A DNA stretch of 64,000 nucleotides from Staphylococcus simiae (GCF_017357005.1 NZ_CP071589.1:496001-560000), one strand, 5' to 3'. Counted from the stretch's first letter, positions 20,747-30,687 are shown. Program-made: numbers and translations. Notes: generated by a model from the letters alone, not told the origin.

Positions 20747-20805
20747 CGCATTATCTCCTTAGATTATTTGTTTGGTCACTTTTAATTATAGAGATAATTG
20801 CGCTT
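20747..20805. repeat. Inverted repeat in the gap after the ISL3 element
   Basis: GCGCATTATCTC (about 20747-20758) and GAGATAATTGCGC (about 20790-20802) are inverted copies differing by one base insertion, with a T run after the right arm. It could be a weak terminator or an IS remnant. Confidence 0.35.
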
Positions 20806-20824
20806 TTTTCATATTCAAAATACA

Positions 20825-20876
20825 AAAATCGGACTAATAGAAAATAACTAAAAAATTCTCTATCAGTCCGATTTAT
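20825..20876. repeat. Hairpin repeat with ISL3-like arm, copy 1
   Basis: AAATCGGACTAATAGA pairs with TCTATCAGTCCGATTTA across about 18 nt. A near-identical hairpin recurs at 50057-50106. The arm read inward resembles ISL3 end sequences (TCGGACTGATA). It may be the outer end of the damaged ISL3 or an independent miniature repeat. Confidence 0.5.
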
Positions 20877-21031
20877 TATAGAGTACATTTTTAATTTTAA
20901 TGCTTAGTTTAGCTCTATATTAAATGTCTAAGTTTAGGACTGTAATACTCGATTATCTATAGTTTGAAAACGAGTATCAAGCTATTTTACAGATAATAGA
21001 TCAATATCAAATGAAGTGTTATGTAAAAATA

Positions 21032-21072
21032 AACCTCGAGCTAATCGCTTTTGACTATAGCTCGAGGTTTTC
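21032..21072 (-). terminator. Terminator of the M20 amidohydrolase gene
   Basis: On the minus strand AAACCTCGAGCTATA pairs with TAGCTCGAGGTTTA, leading into TTTTTAC. It lies 18 bp past the stop of the amidohydrolase. Confidence 0.75.
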
Positions 21073-21089
21073 AGTTATTTTTCGGTCTA

Positions 21090-22265
21090 TTAAAAGACGT
21101 TTTCTATATCTAAGATTTTCAAGAAAACACTGACTGCATATTTTAATGAAGACTCATCGATATCAAAATGAGGATTGTGGTGAGGTGCAGTAATACCTTT
21201 AGTGTCATTTCCACATCCTGTTAAGAAAAAGGCACCTGGTCGAACTTTTAAATAATGGGAAAAGTCTTCACCAATCATCATTAAATCAGCTTCATTAAAG
21301 CGTAAGTTTAATTCATTAGTAGCTTGTTTCACCACTTTATAAGCTTGTTCATTATTGTGGACGGGTAAGTATCCTTTAATATAATTTAAGTCGTAATCTA
21401 TATCATTGGCGATAGATAAGCCTTGTAATAGTTTGTCTAATTTAACTTTAATATGATCTTGGATGGCTGTATCAAAAGTTCTTACTGTACCTTTACAGAA
21501 AGCTTGATCTGGAATAACACTATCTGAAGTACCAGCTTGAATCATACCAAAAGTAAGGACAGCTTGTTTCACTGGATCAATAGTTCTTGAAATGATTTTT
21601 TGTGCACTTAATATAAATTCAGCCATAGTAACAATAGGGTCAATGGTTTCATGAGGTTTAGCACCATGTCCACCTTTACCTTTAATGGTAACGCTAAATT
21701 CATCTGGAGAAGCCATAATCGCACCAGGACGTGAATAGATTGTCCCTGTTGGATAACCACTCCATAAATGTGTACCAAAAATTTTATCAACACCATCAAG
21801 ACAACCTGCATCAATCATTTCTTGTGATCCACCAGGCATTATTTCTTCACCATATTGGAAGATTAATACAACATTACCTTGTAAAAGGTGTTTATGTTCT
21901 TCAATAATTTCTGCAACAGTAAGTAAAATAGCGGTATGTCCATCATGACCACAAGCATGCATACAACCTTCATTTTTAGATTTATAAGGGACATCATTTA
22001 ACTCATCAATAGGTAGCACATCAAAATCAGCTCTTAATGCAATTGTCGGACCACTACCATTACCTTTAAAAGTAGCTTTAATACCATTGCGACCAATTGG
22101 TGTTTCAATGTCACAAGAATATTGACTCAATTGACTTATAATATAATCATGTGTTTGAAATTCTTCAAAAGATAACTCTGGATATTGATGTAAATAACGA
22201 CGATATTGAATGGTCTTATGTTCTTTACTACTTGCTAATTGAAACCAATCTAGCACATTAATCAC
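21090..22265 (-). CDS. M20-family metallopeptidase/amidohydrolase
   Basis: A 391-residue member of the M20D family, which hydrolyses N-acyl amino acids (for example N-acetyl-diaminopimelate or hippurate-like substrates) using metal ions. HACGHDGHTA is the metal-binding signature, and FQYGEEIMPGGSQEM carries the catalytic and ligand glutamates. A dimerisation domain follows (GKGGHGAKPHE). The same gene follows tuf in S. aureus. It is divergent from kbl, sharing a ~150-bp promoter region. The exact substrate is unknown. Confidence 0.85.
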   Translation of the reverse strand: MINVLDWFQLASSKEHKTIQYRRYLHQYPELSFEEFQTHDYIISQLSQYSCDIETPIGRNGIKATFKGNGSGPTIALRADFDVLPIDELNDVPYKSKNEGCMHACGHDGHTAILLTVAEIIEEHKHLLQGNVVLIFQYGEEIMPGGSQEMIDAGCLDGVDKIFGTHLWSGYPTGTIYSRPGAIMASPDEFSVTIKGKGGHGAKPHETIDPIVTMAEFILSAQKIISRTIDPVKQAVLTFGMIQAGTSDSVIPDQAFCKGTVRTFDTAIQDHIKVKLDKLLQGLSIANDIDYDLNYIKGYLPVHNNEQAYKVVKQATNELNLRFNEADLMMIGEDFSHYLKVRPGAFFLTGCGNDTKGITAPHHNPHFDIDESSLKYAVSVFLKILDIENVF

Positions 22266-22413
22266 TACTTCCTAATAATTATTAATATTTATTCATTTTA
22301 TCATAAATAATTTGAGTTATTATAATTTATTGCATGTGATGATAGGGCTTTCATGTTATATGCATTTAAGGTATGATATAGATATTAATAAACACTCAAG
22401 GAGGATATTTATA

Positions 22414-23601
22414 GTGGTTCAATCATTGCATGATTTTTTAGATGAAAATATAAAATATTTAAAAGATAATGGACTATACAACGAAATTGATACAATTGAA
22501 GGAGCAAATGGTCCGGAAATTAAAATCAATGGGAAATCGTATGTAAACTTATCTTCTAATAACTATCTAGGACTAGCAACAGATGAAGATTTGAAACAGG
22601 CAGCTAAAGAAGCAATAGAGACACATGGTGTGGGTGCTGGTGCTGTTAGATCAATTAACGGAACGTTAGATTTGCATGATGAATTAGAAGAGACATTAGC
22701 CAAATTTAAAGGAACTGAAGCAGCTATTGCTTATCAATCAGGATTTAATTGTAATATGGCTGCAATTTCTGCAGTAATGAATAAAAACGACGCTATTTTA
22801 TCAGATGAATTAAATCATGCCTCTATTATTGATGGTTGCCGTTTATCAAAAGCTAAAATTATTCGAGTTAATCATTCTGATATGGAAGATTTACGTGCTA
22901 AGGCTAAAGAAGCAGTAGAGTCTGGTCAATATAATAAAGTGATGTATATTACCGATGGTGTCTTTAGTATGGATGGTGATGTAGCTAAATTACCAGAAAT
23001 TGTAGAAATTGCTGAAGAATTTGGCTTGTTGACTTATGTTGATGATGCTCACGGTTCAGGTGTTATGGGTAAAGGTGCAGGTACAGTTAAACATTTTGGC
23101 TTACAAGATAAAATTGATTTCCAAATTGGTACATTGTCAAAAGCCATCGGAGTAGTGGGTGGCTATGTAGCTGGAACTAAAGAACTTATTGATTGGTTAA
23201 AAGCACAATCACGTCCATTCTTGTTCTCAACTTCATTAGCGCCAGGTGATACGAAGGCTATTACAGAAGCAGTAAAAAAAATAATGGCTTCTACAGAGTT
23301 ACATGATAAGTTATGGGATAACGCTCAATATTTAAAAGATGGCTTATCAAAATTAGGATTCAATACAGGAGAATCTGAAACACCAATTACACCAGTCATC
23401 ATTGGTGATGAGAAGACAACACAACAATTTAGTAAGCGTCTAAAAGATGAAGGTATTTACGTTAAATCAATTGTCTTCCCAACAGTACCAAGAGGCACAG
23501 GTCGTGTAAGAAATATGCCAACAGCCGCACATAGTAAAGCAATGTTAGATAAAGCTATTGCAGCTTATGAAAAAGTTGGTAAAGAAATGAATTTAATTTA
23601 A
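22414..23601 (+). CDS. kbl: Glycine C-acetyltransferase (2-amino-3-ketobutyrate CoA ligase)
   Basis: A 395-residue PLP enzyme of the alpha-oxoamine synthase family. It cleaves 2-amino-3-ketobutyrate with CoA into glycine and acetyl-CoA, the second step of threonine breakdown. The PLP lysine is K243 in [11 protein letters not shown], and [11 protein letters not shown] is the cofactor-binding motif. I chose the GTG at 22414 ([11 protein letters not shown]) because AAGGAGG lies 9 nt upstream; the frame open from 22312 has no family similarity. Its likely partner, an SDR threonine dehydrogenase, is at 34435, about 11 kb away. Confidence 0.93.
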   Translation: MVQSLHDFLDENIKYLKDNGLYNEIDTIEGANGPEIKINGKSYVNLSSNNYLGLATDEDLKQAAKEAIETHGVGAGAVRSINGTLDLHDELEETLAKFKGTEAAIAYQSGFNCNMAAISAVMNKNDAILSDELNHASIIDGCRLSKAKIIRVNHSDMEDLRAKAKEAVESGQYNKVMYITDGVFSMDGDVAKLPEIVEIAEEFGLLTYVDDAHGSGVMGKGAGTVKHFGLQDKIDFQIGTLSKAIGVVGGYVAGTKELIDWLKAQSRPFLFSTSLAPGDTKAITEAVKKIMASTELHDKLWDNAQYLKDGLSKLGFNTGESETPITPVIIGDEKTTQQFSKRLKDEGIYVKSIVFPTVPRGTGRVRNMPTAAHSKAMLDKAIAAYEKVGKEMNLI

Positions 23602-23755
23602 TAATATGAAATGAATTGCCTAGGACTATTGTTAATCATCATTATATTTGAACAGCTTTAAATTCAACTATATAGATGATTAGCATATAAGTTTTAGGCT
23701 TTTTTGATTATTGCGCTAAACTAAGAACGAATATTGCTAAGGAGGATATTGTATA

Positions 23756-24268
23756 TTGTATTTGCGAGAACTAAAACAGGAAGATGACAGAAGCTACAAA
23801 GATTATATAACTAAGTGGCAACAAAGCAAGGAACATATTGTTCCAAGTATTACAAATATTGATAAGTATGATTCTTTTGCATCTTTAGTTAAATATTTGA
23901 AGGAGACACAGATATCAAATCATTCGTGGGTACCATCAACAACTTTATTTTGTTTTGATGAACATACAAATAGAATTTTAGGAGCTATCAATATTAGACA
24001 TCACTTAAATGAACAGTTACAACAAATTGGTGGCCATATTGGTTATGGTGTAAGTCCAGGATATAGAGAATTAGGCATAGCAAAATTTATGGTTACAGTA
24101 GCATTAGAAATTTTAACAGAAATGAACATGACACAAGTACTTATCACATGTGACGATAATAATATTGCTTCACAAAAAGTAATCAATCATTTCAATGCCA
24201 AAGAAATCATACCTTATCTTAAACAAGACGGTAAGAAAGTTAGACGCTATATTATTGATTTAGCATAA
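23756..24268 (+). CDS. GNAT-family N-acetyltransferase
   Basis: A 170-residue acetyltransferase. The acetyl-CoA-binding segment GYGVSPGYRELGIAK lies at residues 96-110, and CDDNNIASQKVINHF is the usual GNAT C-terminal helix. It starts at TTG, 8 nt after AAGGAGGAT. It precedes the Nudix gene by 11 bp between its stop and the ATG at 24280, so the two are probably cotranscribed. The acceptor substrate cannot be told from sequence. Confidence 0.85.
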   Translation: MYLRELKQEDDRSYKDYITKWQQSKEHIVPSITNIDKYDSFASLVKYLKETQISNHSWVPSTTLFCFDEHTNRILGAINIRHHLNEQLQQIGGHIGYGVSPGYRELGIAKFMVTVALEILTEMNMTQVLITCDDNNIASQKVINHFNAKEIIPYLKQDGKKVRRYIIDLA

Positions 24269-24279
24269 GGATGTGTAAC

Positions 24280-24699
24280 ATGAAAGAATTAAAAGTAGTA
24301 TATGCATTAATTACTAATAGTCATGGTGAAGTATTACTAGTGTTGAATAGTGATAATAATGAATGGTCATTACCTGGAGGAAAAGTTGAACCTCAAGAAA
24401 CATTAGAATGTGCATTAAAACGAGAAGTATATGAAGAAACTGGCTTATCATGTGAAGTTGGAGATGTAGTCAGTATTAATGAAGCACAGTCTTCACATTA
24501 TCAATTACACACATTGTTTATTATGTTTAAAGCAACAATAACTAATACTGAAATCGCGACGCAAAAGATGGAAGAAATAAAGGATGTACAATGGTTTACT
24601 ATTAGGCAAGCAGATCAATTATTAACGTATTATGAACATAGCTTACATCAATTTTTAACTAACCATGCAACATACTATGACGAAGGTATTTTAGATTAA
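24280..24699 (+). CDS. Nudix hydrolase
   Basis: A 139-residue Nudix protein. The complete box GX5EX7REUXEEXGU spans residues 34-56 (from GKVEPQE to REVYEETGL), so the magnesium-binding catalytic site is intact. Such enzymes cleave nucleoside diphosphates linked to another group. I prefer the ATG at 24280 over the in-frame ATG at 24271 because TAAGGATG is well spaced for it. Probably in an operon with the GNAT gene. Substrate unknown. Confidence 0.87.
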   Translation: MKELKVVYALITNSHGEVLLVLNSDNNEWSLPGGKVEPQETLECALKREVYEETGLSCEVGDVVSINEAQSSHYQLHTLFIMFKATITNTEIATQKMEEIKDVQWFTIRQADQLLTYYEHSLHQFLTNHATYYDEGILD

Positions 24700-24796
24700 T
24701 TAATAATAATGTTAAAGCATATTATTCGCAATAAATGTTTTAACAGAGTAATATTCGTCTATAGTACTACAAATAGATAGAAAGAAGGATTTAATA

Positions 24797-25672
24797 ATGG
24801 CTCAAGATGTAAATCAATTAAGTAAGCAACCTACACCCGACCAAGCTGAAGATAATGCGTATTTTCCATCACCATACTCATTAAGTCAATATACAGCACC
24901 TAAAACAGACTTTGATGGTGTTGAACATAAAGGTGCCTATAAAGGCGGTAAATGGAAACTATTGATGATTGCTGCAGAAGAACGTTATGTATTATTACAA
25001 AATGGTAAAATGTTCTCAACTGGTAACCATCCAGTAGAAATGTTACTACCATTACATCACCTTATGGAAGCAGGATTCGATGTTGATATTGCAACTTTAA
25101 CAGGTTACCCAGTTAAATTAGAATTATGGGCAATGCCAACTGAAGATGAAGCGGTATTAAGCACATATGAAAAATTAAAAGCTAAATTGAAACAACCTAA
25201 AAAATTAGCAGATGTCATCAAAAATGACTTAGGTCCAGATTCAGAATATCTTTCTGTATTTATTCCAGGTGGACATGCTGCAGTTGTAGGTATTTCAGAA
25301 AGTGAAGATGTACAAACAACTTTAGACTGGGCTTTAGAAAATGATAAATTTATTATCACTTTATGTCATGGACCAGCTGCATTGTTATCAGCAGGTTTAA
25401 ATAGAGACAAATCTCCATTTGAAGGTTATAAAGTATGTGTCTTCCCAGACGCTTTAGATGAAGGTGCTAATTTAGATATAGGTTATTTACCAGGACGTTT
25501 AAAATGGTTAGTAGCAGATTTATTAACGAAACAAGGTTTAGAAGTTGTTAATGAAGATATGACTGGTCGTACATTAAAAGACCGTAAATTATTAACAGGT
25601 GATAGCCCATTAGCATCAAATGACTTAGGTAAATTAGCAGTTAATGAAATGTTAAAAGAAATAGAAGCATAA
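24797..25672 (+). CDS. hchA: Protein/nucleic-acid deglycase HchA (Hsp31, DJ-1 family)
   Basis: A 291-residue DJ-1/PfpI-superfamily protein. The nucleophile is C190 in LCHGPAALL, and the longer N-terminal region ([16 protein letters not shown]...) is the Hsp31 type. Hsp31 acts as a holding chaperone and removes methylglyoxal adducts or detoxifies glyoxals. Start ATG follows AAAGAAGG. Found between kbl and araB in staphylococci generally. Monocistronic by spacing. Confidence 0.88.
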   Translation: MAQDVNQLSKQPTPDQAEDNAYFPSPYSLSQYTAPKTDFDGVEHKGAYKGGKWKLLMIAAEERYVLLQNGKMFSTGNHPVEMLLPLHHLMEAGFDVDIATLTGYPVKLELWAMPTEDEAVLSTYEKLKAKLKQPKKLADVIKNDLGPDSEYLSVFIPGGHAAVVGISESEDVQTTLDWALENDKFIITLCHGPAALLSAGLNRDKSPFEGYKVCVFPDALDEGANLDIGYLPGRLKWLVADLLTKQGLEVVNEDMTGRTLKDRKLLTGDSPLASNDLGKLAVNEMLKEIEA

Positions 25673-25795
25673 AATAGAAAAAATGTCGGATAAAAGTATA
25701 ATAAAAATTTTTATCCAACATCTAACTATAACAATTTGAAATATAAAATGATTATAAAGCACTGTTTTATATTTCGAAACAGCATTGTCGAAGTG

Positions 25796-25954
25796 GAGCC
25801 TGGGATAAAACCACTTTACAGTTAAATTCAAGCATTTGGCAGTAACTGTCAGGTTTGTAAAATGTTGATGTATCAACGTTTTGCAAACTTAGTCAGTCTT
25901 GCCGAGATGGGATTACGAAATAAATTTTATATAAAATTTATTTCTGTCCCACTC
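25796..25954. repeat. Modular intergenic repeat, copy A (short form)
   Basis: Starts GAGCCTGGGATAAAA and ends TTTCTGTCCCACTC, so the ends are inverted TGGGACA-type repeats. It shares with the other copies the blocks CATTTGGCAGTAACTGTC, AACTTAGTCAGTCTTGC and AAATAAATTTTATATAAAAT. It lacks the ~115-bp central module of the long form. Confidence 0.75.
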
Positions 25955-25965
25955 TCTACTCCTTT

Positions 25966-26505
25966 TCATTTAAAATAAGGTTCTAATAATTTTGTTAGTT
26001 CATTAATAGTATTTACTTTCTTTTCTTCTGGTAATTTAATATAGTTTAGCATTGATCCGAGAATAGCAGATGCTAAGAACGTCACTATTGTAGAATCGTC
26101 ATCAACAGAGTAATAATTTGAGTTTAGATTTTGTTTTATTTGTGAACGAAGTAATAGTTCAACTTTATGTTGAAACATATCAGAAACTGATGGCGTACTA
26201 AACAAATTGAATACGTGTTGATGTTGATCAATATAACCAAACCAATAGCTTATACCATCACCAAAATTATATTGTTTCTTTTTATTACAGACATTTTCGA
26301 AGTCATGTAAGTATTGAGCCATAATAGCATCTAACAATGTAAATTTATCATTATAATGTGTATAAAAAGTACGTCTATCGATTTGGGCTTTATGACAAAT
26401 ATCTGTAACTGTTATATGATCAATCGAGTTATTTTTAATTAAAGATAACAAAGCGTTTATAATCTTTTTTTGCGTTTGAATTTGACGTTTATCGATGATG
26501 ATCAC
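25966..26505 (-). CDS. TetR-family transcriptional regulator
   Basis: A 179-residue one-domain regulator. The N-terminal TetR helix-turn-helix (residues ~11-57, with HITVTDICHKAQIDRRTFYTHY) binds DNA, and the C-terminal part is the variable ligand-sensing domain. It is divergent from the SDR-hydrolase pair, with two inverted repeats in the 134-bp gap, so it most likely represses those genes and itself. The inducer is unknown. Confidence 0.88.
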   Translation of the reverse strand: MIIIDKRQIQTQKKIINALLSLIKNNSIDHITVTDICHKAQIDRRTFYTHYNDKFTLLDAIMAQYLHDFENVCNKKKQYNFGDGISYWFGYIDQHQHVFNLFSTPSVSDMFQHKVELLLRSQIKQNLNSNYYSVDDDSTIVTFLASAILGSMLNYIKLPEEKKVNTINELTKLLEPYFK

Positions 26506-26512
26506 TCCATTT

Positions 26513-26543
26513 AATGATACAAATTTACTGATTATGTATCGTT
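26513..26543. promoter_or_regulatory. Inverted repeat, candidate TetR operator 1
   Basis: AATGATACA (26513-26521) and TGTATCGTT (26535-26543) are inverted with one mismatch and a 13-bp spacer, immediately upstream of the TetR gene. Confidence 0.45.
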
Positions 26544-26546
26544 AAA

Positions 26547-26586
26547 ATTAAAAGTAGTTAGTAATACGTTTATTACTACTTTTAAT
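26547..26586. promoter_or_regulatory. Perfect 12-bp inverted repeat, candidate TetR operator 2
   Basis: ATTAAAAGTAGT (26547-26558) and ACTACTTTTAAT (26575-26586) are perfect inverted copies around a 16-bp spacer that itself has TAATA-TATTA symmetry. Lying between the divergent TetR and SDR genes, it is the stronger operator candidate. Confidence 0.5.
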
Positions 26587-26639
26587 AAGGTAATATAAAT
26601 TGTAATATATAGCAATCAAATTAAAAAGAGGTGCTTTAA

Positions 26640-27287
26640 ATGACTAATAAAAATATTTTAATTATTGGAGCAAGTGGTCAAATATCACAACAACTTGTCC
26701 AACAGTTGTTAGAGCATACAACGGATAACTTAACATTATTTTTAAGAAATGCTAATAAATTACCATCAACTCAAATTAATCATCCTAGAGTTAATGTTAT
26801 TGAAGGTGATGCTACCAATCAAAATCATATAGAAGATGCCTTAACTAATATTGATATCGTCTTCGCAAGTTTAGCTGGCGACATAGATCAACAAGCACAG
26901 GCTATTGTGGCAAGTATGGAAAATACAAAAGTAGATAGATTAATATTTGTAACTGCGTTAGGTATTTATGATGAAGTTCCTGGTGAGTTTGGTACATGGA
27001 ATAATGACAACATCGGACCTTATTTACCACCGTATAGAAAAGCTGCAGACATCATAGAAGCATCGTCTTTAAACTATACAATATTAAGACCTGCGTGGTT
27101 AACAAACAATGATGAAATTGATTACGAAACTACTCCAAAAGGTGAGCCGTTCAAAGGTACAGAGGTATCACGCAAAAGTGTGGCAGCATTAGGAGCAGCG
27201 ATTATAGAAAATCCAGAATTATATAAATACGCCAATATAGGTGTTAATAAGCCTAATACTGATGGTGTAAAACCTTCTTGGTTATAA
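26640..27287 (+). CDS. NAD(P)-binding SDR-like oxidoreductase
   Basis: A 215-residue atypical short-chain dehydrogenase with the dinucleotide-binding motif IIGASGQISQQLV at the N-terminus and an overall NmrA/YwnB-like layout (VFASLAGD, LIFVTALGIYDE). The catalytic YxxxK is not obvious, so it may bind a cofactor or act as a quinone or flavin reductase. It is divergent from TetR and 22 bp ahead of an alpha/beta hydrolase; the three look like one regulated unit. Substrate unknown. Confidence 0.82.
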   Translation: MTNKNILIIGASGQISQQLVQQLLEHTTDNLTLFLRNANKLPSTQINHPRVNVIEGDATNQNHIEDALTNIDIVFASLAGDIDQQAQAIVASMENTKVDRLIFVTALGIYDEVPGEFGTWNNDNIGPYLPPYRKAADIIEASSLNYTILRPAWLTNNDEIDYETTPKGEPFKGTEVSRKSVAALGAAIIENPELYKYANIGVNKPNTDGVKPSWL

Positions 27288-27309
27288 AATAAAAAAGGTG
27301 GTAGAATTT

Positions 27310-28218
27310 ATGAAACGTGTAACATTTAAAAATAATCAATTAACTATAGTAGGAAATATGTATTTTCCACAAGATTTTGATGAATCTTTAACTTACCCAG
27401 CAATTGTAGTTGGACATCCTGCTGGTGGCGTCAAAGAACAAACAGCAGGTCTATATGCAGAGCGTTTAGCTCAATTAGGTTATGTCACATTAGCATACGA
27501 TGCTAGTTACCAAGGAGAAAGTGAAGGACAACCTAGACAACTTGAAGATCCACATGCACGTGTTGAAGATATTAGAGCAGCTGTAGACTATTTTACTACA
27601 GTGCCATTTATAGATAATGATAGAATTGGATTAGTTGGGATTTGTGCAAGTGGTGCCTACGTTATTAAAGCGGCTCAAACAGATAAACGTGTTAAAGCTG
27701 TTGCAGGTATAAGTGCATCAGATATTGGTCAAATTTTTAGATATGGTTGGACTGGCGAACAATCAATTAATGATACTTTAAATACTTTAGCGCAAGTGTC
27801 AAGTGAACGTACAGCTGAAGCTAATGGTCAAGAAATGCAAACAATAGGATTTGTACCTGAAGCAGATGAAATTACTGATGAGACACCACAAGAGATGAAA
27901 GACGGCTATGAATATTATAGAACGCCGCGTGCCAATCATCCAAGATCTAATAATAAAATACCATTTATCAGTTTTGATAGAATTATTGAATTTACAGCAT
28001 TTGATCTTGTTAGTGAATTATTAACTCAACCATTACTAGTTATTGCTGGTAGTGAAGCGGGCACACGCTGGTTAACTGAACAAGTTTATGAAAAAGCTAA
28101 TGAACCTAAAGAGGTATTGTATGTCGAAGGTGCCAATCATTTTGACATGTACGATAAAGAACCTTATGTCACAGAAGCTGTAGAAAAGATGGAAACATTT
28201 TTCAAACAATATTTATAA
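27310..28218 (+). CDS. Alpha/beta hydrolase, YcjY/dienelactone-hydrolase-like
   Basis: A 302-residue alpha/beta hydrolase. The nucleophile elbow reads GICASGAYV, where Cys takes the usual Ser place as in dienelactone hydrolases. The HPAGGVKEQ stretch is the oxyanion-side motif, and NHFDMYDKEPY near the C-terminus supplies the catalytic His. I chose ATG 27310 after GGTGG; an in-frame GTG at 27298 is less well placed. Cotranscribed with the SDR gene. Substrate unknown. Confidence 0.82.
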   Translation: MKRVTFKNNQLTIVGNMYFPQDFDESLTYPAIVVGHPAGGVKEQTAGLYAERLAQLGYVTLAYDASYQGESEGQPRQLEDPHARVEDIRAAVDYFTTVPFIDNDRIGLVGICASGAYVIKAAQTDKRVKAVAGISASDIGQIFRYGWTGEQSINDTLNTLAQVSSERTAEANGQEMQTIGFVPEADEITDETPQEMKDGYEYYRTPRANHPRSNNKIPFISFDRIIEFTAFDLVSELLTQPLLVIAGSEAGTRWLTEQVYEKANEPKEVLYVEGANHFDMYDKEPYVTEAVEKMETFFKQYL

Positions 28219-28251
28219 AATTAAGTGTTGAATATAACTAAAAATTATAAT

Positions 28252-28292
28252 TAGCCCCAAACTGTGTAAAACAGCAAGGGGCTATTAGTATT
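28252..28292 (+). terminator. Terminator after the hydrolase gene
   Basis: TAGCCCC and GGGGCTA form a stem across about 20 nt that contains a smaller TGT/ACA pairing. The T tail is weak. Confidence 0.5.
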
Positions 28293-28464
28293 TATGGTGT
28301 AGTTAATTAAATATTAAAAACAATGTGAATAGATATTTAAATGTTCATCAAACCCATAGACACTGTTTTTAAATTTCCATAACTAAAGACAATGATAAAA
28401 ATGTATGATATGTCTCAAATACTGTCGTCAATTCACCGATGGTATACCTAAATGACAGTAATAC

Positions 28465-29244
28465 TTAATTTAATCTCTTATTAGCGGACGTATCAACTGC
28501 AATGATGTTAGGAATAACATTTTTATAAGCTGATAAATCTTGATAATCATCAGTGATTAACGTATGAATTTTAGTCGGTGGACATACTTGATAAAAAGCC
28601 ACTTTATCTAATTTAGAACTATCGGTAAGTAAATATACTTCTTTTGCCTGTTCAATCATCTGTCGTTTAGCAGGAACAAAATCTTCACTAAAGTGAGTGA
28701 TACCATTGATTGCATCAACAGCAGGTGTAGCTATAAAAGCTTTTATAGCATTCATTGATTTAAGTGTATCAGTAGTTAAAAAGCCATTTAAAACATAGTT
28801 ATTTGTATATAACACGCCACCAGTGACAATGACTTTGTGGTTTGATGAGCGTAAAATAGATGCCATATGTATGTCATTAGTAATAATTGTTAAATGTTGT
28901 TTATTTAATAATTCTTTAGCAAATAATAGCGTTGTAGAACCAGAATCAATAATAATCGTATCATAATCATCAACAAATTCTGCTGCTTTTTTACCAATTA
29001 ATAATTTTTCATCTAAAAAGGTCGTTGCACGATCATCAAAGTTTAATTCGTCATAGACATCATTATTATTAAGTACGACACCACCATGCGTACGTTTAAT
29101 CTGATTAAAATTTTCAAGTTTATTTAAATCACGTCTTATAGTAGCATCGTGGACATTAAATTGTTGTGCTAAAGTATGTACTGTTGCTGTTTTATATTGT
29201 TGTAAATAGGATATAATTTTTTGTTCTCTTTCTGCTGGTAACAT
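28465..29244 (-). CDS. DeoR/GlpR-family sugar regulator
   Basis: A 259-residue DeoR regulator. An N-terminal winged HTH (TVHTLAQQFNVHDATIRRDL) is followed by a sugar-phosphate-binding domain with IIIDSGSTTLLFAKEL, which recognises phosphorylated sugars. It lies on the same strand and downstream of the permease and dehydrogenase, and probably controls them in response to a pentitol or pentulose phosphate. 184 bp separate it from the permease, so it may have its own promoter. Confidence 0.87.
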   Translation of the reverse strand: MLPAEREQKIISYLQQYKTATVHTLAQQFNVHDATIRRDLNKLENFNQIKRTHGGVVLNNNDVYDELNFDDRATTFLDEKLLIGKKAAEFVDDYDTIIIDSGSTTLLFAKELLNKQHLTIITNDIHMASILRSSNHKVIVTGGVLYTNNYVLNGFLTTDTLKSMNAIKAFIATPAVDAINGITHFSEDFVPAKRQMIEQAKEVYLLTDSSKLDKVAFYQVCPPTKIHTLITDDYQDLSAYKNVIPNIIAVDTSANKRLN

Positions 29245-29428
29245 GTCGCTCTCTCCAATAAAAGATTAATAGTTAATAGATATTGTGTATTATTGCAATA
29301 GTATAACAAATATTGTGTTGCAGGTGAATTAAATACAATATTTATAAACTTACAAGTTATCTAACTAAATAAAAGAGGACAATACGTGTGTTTGTTCACA
29401 ACATATTGTCCAACTGTATTAAACGTTA

Positions 29429-30661
29429 TTAGATTTCTCCATATTGTTGGCTTTTAGACATTTTTATAAAGAATGTTAGGATTGAACTAATAAAGTATAA
29501 GCCACCTAAGATCCAAATAATACCTAATTCACCAAAAGGTTTTAAAGCAAAATGTACAATCATTGGACCAACAAATACTGGTAGTCCAGCACCTAAATTT
29601 AAAATTGCTAAAGTAGCACCTTTGTCTTTTTTAACTAATGATGGTACAAGTGCAGAAAGGGGAACATATGCTGCAATAAAGATACCCCATAATAGACCAA
29701 CAAATGTAAGTAAATAAATATTGCCATCTGTCCATAATGGAACATAACCCATTAGTAGACATGATATACCACTACCAATACCACCAAAGATCATAACAGT
29801 ATTGCGCCAACCGATTTTATCGCCAACAATGCCCCAGAATAAATTGAAGACAATGTTACCAAAGAAGATGGCAGACCAAACTGCTAGCCATTTAGATGTT
29901 GGAATACCGAAAGATTCTAAATAAAGTGGTAAAAAGACTGGGAAAGCAAATTGTGCCGTTGTATTAATAACACGGACAATACCACCTAGTAATACTTTAG
30001 GTTCTTCAACAATAATAGTAAATCCTTTTGTCATTTCTAATAATTTTGCTTTAGCATTACTCTTATCAGTAGGTAATGTGTCTTTATTAATAACGATAGC
30101 GAAGACACCACCTATGACTACCCAAATTAATGAACTCCATAATGTACCGATGTGACCAAACCATTCAATCGCTACGATAGAATACAAAGCACCAAGTACA
30201 TTTAGGCCACCGGTAAATACTAACCAGAACCAACCAACTGCAGCACCTAACGTACGTTGTTCAGAACGATAAGAAATCCATACTAAGAATGAATAAGCAA
30301 ATAATGGATAACCTAGTCCTCTCAGTGCATATGCTGGATACATAATTGCTAAGTTTTCAGAAGGTAAAGCTACACCAACGAAACATACAGTACCAATGAT
30401 ATATAAAATAAGACCTAACATCATTGTACGTTTACCACCAAGTGCTTCTGCAAGGACACCACTAAACCAACTTGCAATTGTTACAGTAATACCATAGCAA
30501 GAAAATAGTGTACTTACTTCTCCACTGGCAAAACCATTGTGCTGTAAATATGGACTTAACCAACCAATTTCTAAGCCGTCGCCCATCATGAAAATCAAGA
30601 TTCCTATATAACCCCAGATGATTTGACGAGGCATACCTAAAAAAGTCGAATGATTATTCAT
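29429..30661 (-). CDS. MFS transporter, ribitol/arabitol permease type
   Basis: A 410-residue major-facilitator protein with about 12 hydrophobic membrane segments. MMGDGLEIGWLSPYLQ, GVLAEALGGKRTMMLG and the interior sequence resemble the polyol permease subfamily (RbtT/DalT) that imports ribitol or D-arabitol with protons. It is downstream of the TarJ-like dehydrogenase by 26 bp, so the two form an operon. The polyol assignment is by resemblance and context. Confidence 0.78.
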   Translation of the reverse strand: MNNHSTFLGMPRQIIWGYIGILIFMMGDGLEIGWLSPYLQHNGFASGEVSTLFSCYGITVTIASWFSGVLAEALGGKRTMMLGLILYIIGTVCFVGVALPSENLAIMYPAYALRGLGYPLFAYSFLVWISYRSEQRTLGAAVGWFWLVFTGGLNVLGALYSIVAIEWFGHIGTLWSSLIWVVIGGVFAIVINKDTLPTDKSNAKAKLLEMTKGFTIIVEEPKVLLGGIVRVINTTAQFAFPVFLPLYLESFGIPTSKWLAVWSAIFFGNIVFNLFWGIVGDKIGWRNTVMIFGGIGSGISCLLMGYVPLWTDGNIYLLTFVGLLWGIFIAAYVPLSALVPSLVKKDKGATLAILNLGAGLPVFVGPMIVHFALKPFGELGIIWILGGLYFISSILTFFIKMSKSQQYGEI

Positions 30662-30687
30662 CGTATTCTCTCCTTATATATGAACAA

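Larger units (their letters stand above)
19349..20885 (-). mobile_element. Damaged ISL3-family insertion sequence
   Basis: An ISL3-type transposase, split by a frameshift, lies beside an end sequence GGTTCTCTGTCAAATTGGAC starting at 19384. A second, near-identical copy of that end (TTCTCTGTCAAATTGGACTG, from about 19350) sits 34 bp further out in the same direction, as if two insertions or a duplicated end were present. No matching end is obvious right after the transposase start. The best candidate is the inverted CTCTATAATAAATCGGACTG sequence ending near 20883. The right boundary is therefore uncertain and the element is probably inactive. Confidence 0.65.
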
